Shown here: positions 57,080 to 64,000 of the stretch, piece by piece
Layout: every line of letters starts with the position of its first letter
How positions within the stretch are numbered: the stretch's first letter is position 1
Source: Erythroxylum novogranatense
Lineage: Eukaryota > Streptophyta > Magnoliopsida > Malpighiales > Erythroxylaceae
Length of the DNA stretch: 64,000 nucleotides
Assembly (NCBI GenBank): GCA_029891385.1
Contig: CM057231.1
Span: 69,084,990-69,148,989, forward strand
Direction: 5' to 3'
Notes under the pieces: model-generated
What the model was told of the DNA's origin: nothing
The model's database searches: none
What the model saw: the letters and a program-made list of their open reading frames with translations, nothing else
Made by a program: the position numbers and the translations under genes

Positions 57080-58912
57080 TGTTAGAGTAGTGTCCTAAAG
57101 GCAATCCCCTTTAGCGCATTTTGTTCATAGTCATGTACAGACTCTATGAATAAATAAAGAAAGGCATGATTTCATTTATTTGATATTCTTTATGGATTGA
57201 TTGTGATCTTTAATCAAATGAATGAAGTCCATGATATATGACATAGCATGAAGGAAATTATGATGTGATCATACTCCTGAGATTCCTATCATGTGCAATT
57301 ATGTCAGTATCTAAATTTTCCCTAGTCATAGGATTAATGAGACTGGACATCATTAATCCGGACAGACTAGCATATGTCATACTCCTTGATTGGATCAAGC
57401 AGTGGATCTCGAAATCTGTAAATATGAGATATGTAGAGTTGACATATGGATGCTTACTAGTGGTAGTAAGTTCATTGATGACCTCGCCATGAGATCATCA
57501 CATGGATTTAATGTCAGTGATAATCTCATCATAGCAATGGTGCAAGTATCCTTAGACTTGAGGTACTCAAGGATATCTTGGATACTGATCCTGTATTTTG
57601 ACTCCATTCCTTGTGGCCTTCCAGAGGTTACTCATAGGGTGGTGCTTGGGTGCGCTTTGAGGTATTCAAGGTAATTGAGTAGCCAATAAAGGATTCATCA
57701 CTTCTGTGAGAACATAAGAGATACCCTGGCCTCTTGTCAGGATCATTACTTTAAGTCTCTGGCCAGAGCATGACTATGTCATGAAGAGTGTCTTCATGGA
57801 CATATAAAGTAATGAGTCCTCAGACAGGAACTGATTTCACTTGGGCTAGACTTAGTCTAGTAAGAGTTGACATTTTAACCATACTCATAACCAAGTGGGG
57901 TATAGGATGATGAAAGGACGAATTGCACAGTAATTGTCTATGGAAGGGTTCGTGATCTGGTTCGTGATGAATTCATCAAACCAATTACTTTTCGGTCAAT
58001 TGGGGGTCATGATGTGTTGCTAGATACCGCTCATGACTTGCTCAGATTAATTGTTAATCTAAGTGGCCAACATAACCGGGAACCTAAAGGGTCACACGAT
58101 AAGAGTGTTTCAGAATCAGTAAAATAGTATTGACGAGTTCCAATTATGAAGAGCTTTAGGATTAAATGGATCCCAATGGATTGGGATATGTCCCATGAGA
58201 TCGCGACATCAATATTGCTAAGAAAGGTTTCCTATGATTTTTGATCTCGGGCCCAAGAGGGTAGGAGGACCAATTCAGCTTGATGGACCTCTTAGTAATT
58301 ATATATATATGTTAATTAATTAAGTAATTAATTAATTATATATATATATATATATGCATTTTCGTTGGAAAGGGAAGAGAGGATAAGGACTTTTGACTTT
58401 TCAAAAGTTAATGCATTTAATGCTTAGCCAAATGTATGGTCATTTATCCTCCACTTGTCATGATCTTATGGATAGTCTTTTTAATTGTTAAAAAGACATA
58501 TAAGATGGCTTGCAAAATGGGATGGCCGTAGGTTTTGCTAGAGAAAAGGAAGAGCAAATTTCTTAAGGGTTAAGGAAAGAGCATTGGAAAGGGTTTTCAA
58601 GTCTTCTTCCTAAGGCAACCATCGATTCTCTCTTCTCCAAGGCAAGTTCCAACGTCTGATCTCAAGCTCTCCAGGACAGAGGTAGGGTCTAGCAGCTCTT
58701 ATTCTGTTCTAGCTATTCCCGGGTCAAAGGGGTTTGACTCGGTTAGGTTTTCTTATCTCTGCGTGGATACCTTTAAAGATAGTCTCTATTGGCTATTCAG
58801 GTTTGAGTTTTCATACCGACACCGGGATCCTGGGTTTTCGGGAAGGTCCCGGGACCAAATTTTTTTTTTCCGCTGCTGGAACATATGATGTTCCTCCCGG
58901 GAGTTTCCTACA
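57080..58912 (+). repeat. 5' LTR of the plus copia element
   Basis: TGTTAGAGTAG to TTTCCTACA, 1833 bp. The inverse LTR at 41596-43617 is homologous throughout. It contains AATTAATTA and TATATA tracts near 58305-58350. Short ORFs in it are not protein-like. Confidence 0.88.
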
Positions 58913-58913
58913 G

Positions 58914-58926
58914 TGGTATCAGAGCG
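58914..58926 (+). promoter_or_regulatory. Primer-binding site, tRNA-Met type
   Basis: TGGTATCAGAGCG one base after the LTR end. Confidence 0.9.
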
Positions 58927-60037
58927 TCTGGTGTCGTGTATGAAGCTTTAACTGAAGCTAGATCATAAACCCTAATTGCTTGTGATGTTGATGCATGCTT
59001 TCTGTTCAGATTTCGAATTGCTATAGAGATAGGGTTTTCGAAATTTTTCTGCCCAGGAATGTTCATAACATGTTATAGAATATGTCTATGAATTTTCAGA
59101 ATTTATCGATTTGATTTGAGATAGTTTTGCTAATTAATTCCCTAAGGTTACAGATGCTGTTTTGTGAAACGATTCTGGAACAGGCAGTAGGATAAAATCG
59201 AGAATAAATTCTAGAAAAATCTTTTTCTGGATTTTCCTTCACCTACATGTCTCTAAGATGTTGGTGAATGTCTGTGAGCATTGAAATTGGATTTCAAGGT
59301 GATTGGATATTTATTCAATAATTTATTCTATACTGTTGGGAATTGCTGTGCTGATGAACACAGTTTTTGAATCGGTTTTGTTATTTTGGTTGACTGAGTT
59401 TTTGATGGCCTAAAATCCTAAAACAATTCAGGTAGCATGTTCTGAACATGTGATAACCTATATAATTTTCTCATGATTTATTGAAATTGTTTCATTGATC
59501 ATTTCAAGCAATGTATAGAACTGGACAGTTTTGGTGAAAATTGTTGGGACTGTTTTGCTTGGCTTGATTGAGTATGCTTTTTCAATTCCAATGCCTTGAA
59601 GCATTTTTAATGTGATCAAAAATGTGTTATCTTGATGTGGTATGATTTCCAAAGTGAATTGCTTGAATTTGCTTTTCCAAGAATTTTTGAATGCCGAATT
59701 GTTCACATTTGTGTCTCGTTAGTATATTTCATTTTCTTGCTTGTTTTGGCCGTCACAATTTTTGTGACAAGTGCCGGAGTAGTTTTGAGAGTGTATACAC
59801 TAGCTTGAGATGCTTAGGGTGATAATTTGGGTGTTCCTAAATTATTTGGAAATCTTAGAGTTATGACTCATTTCAAGCTTTTCATATGGTTTGACCATAT
59901 AAGGCATTCATGAATCAATGAAGTGTTCATTGATACATCAATTAACAGATATTACCCTAGGTATGATGGTATTGTGAATTGGAATTGCATTGATTGAGGA
60001 ATTAGCCGATTAGAGATTTTAGCAAAATTCCCTGAAT

Positions 60038-60242
60038 AAGTCGACTTGTTCAAGGTTTTTGGATAAGTCGACTTGTGTATAGAATAAGTCGACTTGTTCA
60101 AGATTTCAGTATAAGTCGACTTGTAGCTTTTTGTAAGTCGACTTATACATGGGCAGGTGAAATAAGTCGACTTGTGTCAAACAAGTCGACTTGTGTGTGG
60201 GCAGATGCAATAAGGCGACTTGCATTTGATGAAAGTCGACTT
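60038..60242. repeat. AAGTCGACTT array, plus-copy leader
   Basis: Nine sites start at 60038, 60065, 60086, 60113, 60135, 60164, 60183, 60212 and 60233; spacings 27, 21, 27, 22, 29, 19, 29, 21, so every second site is 48-51 bp apart. Eight keep the AGTCGAC core; one reads AAGGCGACTT. Confidence 0.93.
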
Positions 60243-60441
60243 GTGACATGCTCAGGTTGGATGATGGATGATTATAAGGATTGATTCAATTGGATTGATG
60301 AAACCTAAATCATACCATATAGTCCTGGTGACTATGATCCTTCAGCTTGGAGTCTAGAGTTTCCAAATCCCTCCTCGGTATATGAAAACTAATGCTTTCC
60401 ATTAATATGGTAAGAACCAGAGTTCTTATAGGGTTGGGTTG

Positions 60442-60824
60442 TTGAGCAAACTCAAGCTCACTCTATACGGATATGTTCGAACCATGAAAATATGATTTTG
60501 GATTAATGGGTTGGTTTTCACTAGAAGCGTTGATTTGTTGAGCAAACTCAAGGTCAACGTGGACAGAGGCGAAATTGGGTAGCATGCATCGGATGTATGC
60601 GCATCAAAGAGTTGATACCCAATGTAAGTGCATACATCAACAAGTTGATAGCACTGATCGATAGTTGTGTCTAAGATGTAATTGGTATATCTGATACCTC
60701 CCGAGACATAAGGTGGCTTGTTGGACAAATCCAAGGTCATTCTCAATGTCGGTTATCGATGATGCAATTGGTATGACCGATACCTACCGATTGACCTAAG
60801 TTGTGGCTTGTTGGGCAAACCCAA
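60442..60824 (+). repeat. Four covarying CAAA-loop hairpins in leader
   Basis: Hairpins TTGAG-CAAA-CTCAA (60442 and 60538), TTGGA-CAAA-TCCAA (60721) and TTGGG-CAAA-CCCAA (60811), mostly followed by GGTCA. Changes in the stem are matched on the other side while the loop stays CAAA. Spacing 96, 183 and 90 bp, near multiples of about 91. Confidence 0.8.
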
Positions 60825-61016
60825 GGTCATTCTTAGTAATATCGGATATCAACCCACTAGGACATATTGTCATTTTGTTTCTTTGGATTCGTAATGAGGG
60901 TTATGGATTCTATAAAACTAGTGGGAGCGCTCTTTGCATATCATTCAAGTCCTTATGATTATGCAGCTATTCCTATTATAACATTCTTCCTCTCTATTCG
61001 TGTAGGTTGTTTGAAA

Positions 61017-61800
61017 ATGTCGTCAAGTGTGAACCTACGCTCGCTAATGGAGTCAAACAAGCTAATTGGACCGAACTTTTTGATTGGTTAAGGAACACGA
61101 GAATCGTTCTCGATCCAAGGTCAGGATATATCCTAGATTTTCCGCTTCGGATGCACTGCTGTCGATGCTTCGATGATGATCGAAGGCATATAGTAAGCAT
61201 CTTAAGGATGATGACATGGCGACTTGCATTATGCTTGCGTCGATGTCACCCGAGCTGCGTAGCGACGACGAGTCCATGGATGCTCACACAATAGTTTTTC
61301 ATCTTAGGGAGCTGTTTGACGAGCAAGCCCGGTCCGAAAGGTTCGAGACCTCAAGGCTTCTCTTCACCACCAAGATGGCTCCAGGGACATCTGCATGCAA
61401 GACGCATACGAAGATGAATGGCTATATTGAGAGATTGGCCGTCTTAGGTTTTGCAATGGATCATGAGTTAAGTATAGACTTAATTTTGGTTGGATTGTCC
61501 GACAGTTATGCACAGTTCGTGCTAAACTATCGGATGAACCAAATATCCACTACAATACCTGAGCTAATCAATCACTTTCAGGCAATGAAAGCGACTATCA
61601 AGAATGATAGTAAGCAAGTCTTGGTAGTAGCTTCTTCTTCTTGAGTTCCAAGAAGAAAAGAACCCAAAGAAGAAGAAGGCTAAGAAACCAAAGGGAAGCG
61701 CCATCAAGAAGAAGACCAAAGAAGTCGCCCGAAAGGAACTTGCTTCCATCATGTAAAGATGGCCATTGGGGCTGAATTGCAAAGTCTATCTTGAGTCGTT
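61017..61800 (+). pseudogene. copia gag, plus copy
   Basis: ATG at 61017 (MSSSVNLRSLMESNKLIGPN), then frameshifts near 61075 and 61160-61215 carry the reading through DWLRNTRIVLDPRSGYILDF to the main Gag domain (61216-61644: ELFDEQARSERFETSRLL, MNGYIERLAVLGFAMDHEL, DLILVGLSDSYAQFVLNYRM). After a stop at 61644 a lysine-rich stretch leads to a ruined zinc knuckle near 61735-61795. Gag makes the particle shell. This copy keeps the central domain lost in the minus copy. Confidence 0.85.
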
Positions 61801-61859
61801 TGAAGCGAAGAAGGCATCGATGCCTCGACTACTTCAGTTTGTATGTCATTGAAGTTAAT

Positions 61860-62170
61860 CTTGTTATTGATCACAACATCTGGGTATTTGATACCGGTTG
61901 TGGCTCACATATGTAATGATATGCGTGGCTTCAGGACGATGAGGCAACTCATGAAGGGAGAAGTAGACTGCGTGTTGGAAATGGAGCAAGAGTTGCTGCA
62001 TTAGTCGTAGGAACCTATGTTTTGTATCTCCCTACTGGGCTTATACTGGAATTGGATGATTGTTATTTTGTACCCGTTTTGACAAAGAATATATTGTCAT
62101 TTCTTGTCTAAATAGAATTTGGATTCCATATGAATTTTAGTAGCAATGGTTGTTCTATTAATTTAATGGA
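61860..62170 (+). pseudogene. copia aspartic protease remnant
   Basis: Active site D-T-G at 61890-61898 (FDTGCGSHM) followed at once by a stop; later frames retain ELDDCYFVPVLTKNIL near 62050-62095. Retropepsin would release Gag and Pol products. Several stops and frameshifts make it inactive. Confidence 0.75.
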
Positions 62171-63625
62171 ATGCTTTATGGAACTGGTACATTGTGCAAT
62201 GGTATTTACATATTAGATATGTCTAATCCAATTTTAAATGTCAATGACACCAAACGATATAAAAGAGATAATCTAAAGTCAACTTACTTATGGCATTGTC
62301 GACTTGGCCATATAAATGAGACACGCATCGCTAAGCTCCATAAGAGTGGTAGTTTAGGGTCATTTGATTATGAATCATATGACACATGCGAATCTTGTTT
62401 ATTAGGCAAGATGACTAAGTTACCCTTCAAGGGAAAGGGTGAACGAGCGATTGGAGTATTAGACCTAATACATTCAGATGTATGCGGTCCGATGTCCATC
62501 CATGCCAGAAGTGGTTGTCGTTACTTCATTACCTTTATCGATGATTATTCTCGATATGGGTACTTGTATCTGATGAGATACAAATCTGAAGCGTTTGAAA
62601 AGTTCAAACAATTTAGATATGAAGTAGAAAACCAGCTTGGTAAAAGTATCAAGGCATTACGATCCGATAGTGGTGGAGAATACTTAGACCAACAGTTTCT
62701 GGATTATCTAAGAGATAATAGGATATTATCTCAGTGGACTCCTCCTTACACGCCGCAGCACAATGGTGTGGCTGAAAGGAGAAATCGAACCTTGTTGGAC
62801 ATGGTACGATCAATGATGGGTTTCGCAAAGTTACCAAAATCGTTTTGGGGGTATGCGCTAGAGACAGCTGTTTACTTGTTAAACAGAGTTCCCTCTAAGA
62901 CAGTTGATGTTACGCCATATCAGATTTGGACTAACAGAAAACCTTATCTTTCTCATTTGAAAGTATGGGGTTGTCCTGCTTACGTGAAGCGGATTCAGTC
63001 AGATAAGCTTGATGCAAAATCTGACAAGTGTTTGTTTGTAGGATATCCTAAAGAGACCAAAGGATATCAATTCTACCATGCTGAGGAAAAAAAGGTGTTT
63101 GTTTCAAGGCATGCTGTCTTTTTAGAGAAAGAGTTTCTTCTGCAAGAAGACAGTGGGAGCAAAGTTGAACTTGAAGAAGTTCAAGATACTCAAACAAACA
63201 CAGATCAACTGCCTGAACCTGAAATTGTCACTCATTCAGATGAAGTAACAGTTCAACCTTCTGTGACACACGAAGTTCGTAGGTCAAGTAGGATGCGCCG
63301 CTGTTCGAGAGATATGGATTTCGTAAGTGAACAGAATGACGTATTGCTCATAGAAGATGATGAGCCTGCTACCTATGATGAGGTTCTGAAATGTTCAGAG
63401 TTTGAAAAATGGCTTTGTGCCATGAAAGCCGAAATGGATTCCATGTACATAAACCAAGTATGGACTTTGGTTGATGCACTGAAGGATAAAACCTATAGGG
63501 TGCAAATGGGTTTCAAGAAGAAAACCGACATGGATGGTAATGTGATTACCTACAAGGCAAGGCTCGTGGCAAAGGATTTCGTCAAAGACAAGGAGTTGAC
63601 TATGACGAGACCTTCAGCCCCGTAG
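62171..63625 (+). pseudogene. copia integrase and RT start, longest open frame (484 codons)
   Basis: Open frame covering GAG-pre-integrase and integrase: zinc-binding H42/H47/C73/C76, catalytic triad D103, D166, E202 (spacing DX35E), NGVAERRNRTLLDMVRSMM, the C-terminal region and the linker to RT (MDSMYINQVWTLVD, KTDMDGNVITYKARLVAK). Integrase inserts the cDNA into the genome. The first M is not the natural start, since the protein is part of a Gag-Pol polyprotein. A one-base deletion near 63576 causes the stop at 63625. All integrase catalytic residues are kept, so this copy decayed later than its neighbours. Confidence 0.9.
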
Positions 63626-64000
63626 CAATGCTTAAATCCATTCGGATACTCCTAGCCATTGCCGCTTATTATGATTATGAGATATGGCAAATGGATGTGA
63701 AGACGACTTTCCTTAACGAAAATCGGCGAGGATGTGTACATGACACAACGGAGGGCTTCACTTCCAGAGATGGCGAAAAGGTATGCAAGCTTCGTAAATC
63801 TATCTATGGATTGAAGCAAGCATCCAGGAGTTGGAACATCCGTTTTGATGAGTCAATCAAAGAGTTTGGTTTCTCAAAAAATCTGGATGAACACTGTGCG
63901 TACAAAAAGGTTAATGGGACTGCAATCATTTTCCTTGTGCTATTTGTGGATGACATATTATTACTCGAAGCGATGTCTCAATCTCGCAATCGCTTAAAAT
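63577..64000 (+). pseudogene. copia reverse transcriptase, continuing past window
   Basis: In the shifted frame RT continues: GVDYDETFSPVAMLKSIRIL, IWQMDVKTTFLNE, a further frame disturbance near 63715-63770, CKLRKSIYGLKQASRSWNIR, then the catalytic FVDDILLL (YVDD in most relatives; F in place of Y) near 63945. The window ends inside RT. Confidence 0.87.

Larger units (their letters stand above)
58927..61016 (+). other. Long non-coding leader of the plus copia element
   Basis: About 2.1 kb between PBS and gag, no coding signal. It has the AAGTCGACTT array (60038-60242) and four hairpin repeats at 60442-60455, 60538-60551, 60721-60734 and 60811-60824. Such leaders normally hold dimerisation and packaging signals. 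Confidence 0.8.
57080..64000 (+). mobile_element. Plus-strand copia element (TNT1-94-like), incomplete at window end
   Basis: 5' LTR 57080-58912, PBS, 2.1-kb leader, gag, protease, integrase and RT up to the window edge. It is inserted in the leader of the minus-strand copy of the same family, so the two lie head to head. Flanking sequence left of 57080 is the minus copy at the point equivalent to 59747. The 3' half is not in the window. Confidence 0.9.

Noticed and set aside
56558..60242. Satellite DNA made of AAGTCGACTT
   Set aside because: Only 4-10 units per site and always in fixed positions of copia elements, so it is part of the element rather than a free satellite.
1..64000. Endogenous pararetrovirus or host gene
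   Set aside because: No movement protein, coat-protein zinc finger with adjacent RT in caulimovirid order, nor any exon-intron host gene pattern was seen.

Overview
The window is repeat-dense flowering-plant DNA (AT-rich, probably a dicot; species not identifiable from the sequence). I find no host gene, rRNA or functional tRNA gene. Nearly all 64 kb is a nest of LTR retrotransposons and fragments: Ty3/gypsy chromovirus-like (Tekay/Del) LTRs, an Athila-like gypsy element, a SIRE/Maximus-like copia element, and two head-on copies of a TNT1-94-like copia family. Every coding region is broken by deletion, frameshift or stop.

Layout. 1-4829: a Tekay-type element on the minus strand (leader, PBS, one 4.4-kb LTR), sitting in the 5' LTR of a plus-strand chromovirus (4830-8361) that retains only the integrase tail and chromodomain. 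8362-10190: piece of a third LTR. 10871-16437: minus-strand element with two 2.7-kb LTRs and a 50-bp internal region, TSD GTTTT, inserted next to a decayed SIRE-like gag (minus, 16443-18480). 18499-19045 and 34421-34760: a gypsy LTR fragment split by a SIRE-like element (19046-34420, TSD GCTAA). Inside that element's 3' LTR lies a 9.8-kb Athila-like element (24076-33875, TSD GACGG). 34761-35962: unassigned. 35963-38541: LTR fragment, TA microsatellite and an inverted SINE-like cluster. 38542-40608: a Tekay-type LTR cut by copia LTRs (40609-43617). 43634-52377: minus-strand element with two ~4-kb LTRs and a 0.8-kb internal region (TSD GCATA), inserted in the 3' end of a minus-strand copia element whose pol is at 52480-55900. 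57080-64000: a plus-strand copy of the same copia family, inserted in the leader of the minus copy and running off the window.

The main signal lies in the non-coding parts. Several otherwise different families carry clusters of short palindromes: CGTCGCGACG in Tekay-type LTRs, in the 50-bp-internal element and at five sites of the Athila element; AGTCGACT in both copia families, with regular 19-22 and 27-29 bp spacing. All can be read as paired GTCG/CGAC half-sites. In Tekay-type LTRs a GC-rich palindromic cluster recurs about 0.65-1.1 kb from the LTR start even when its sequence has changed. The copia leaders and the SIRE-like LTR also contain repeated small hairpins with compensatory stem changes, which suggests selected RNA structure. 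These are candidates for shared regulatory, anti-silencing or packaging systems of plant retrotransposons; function is inference.
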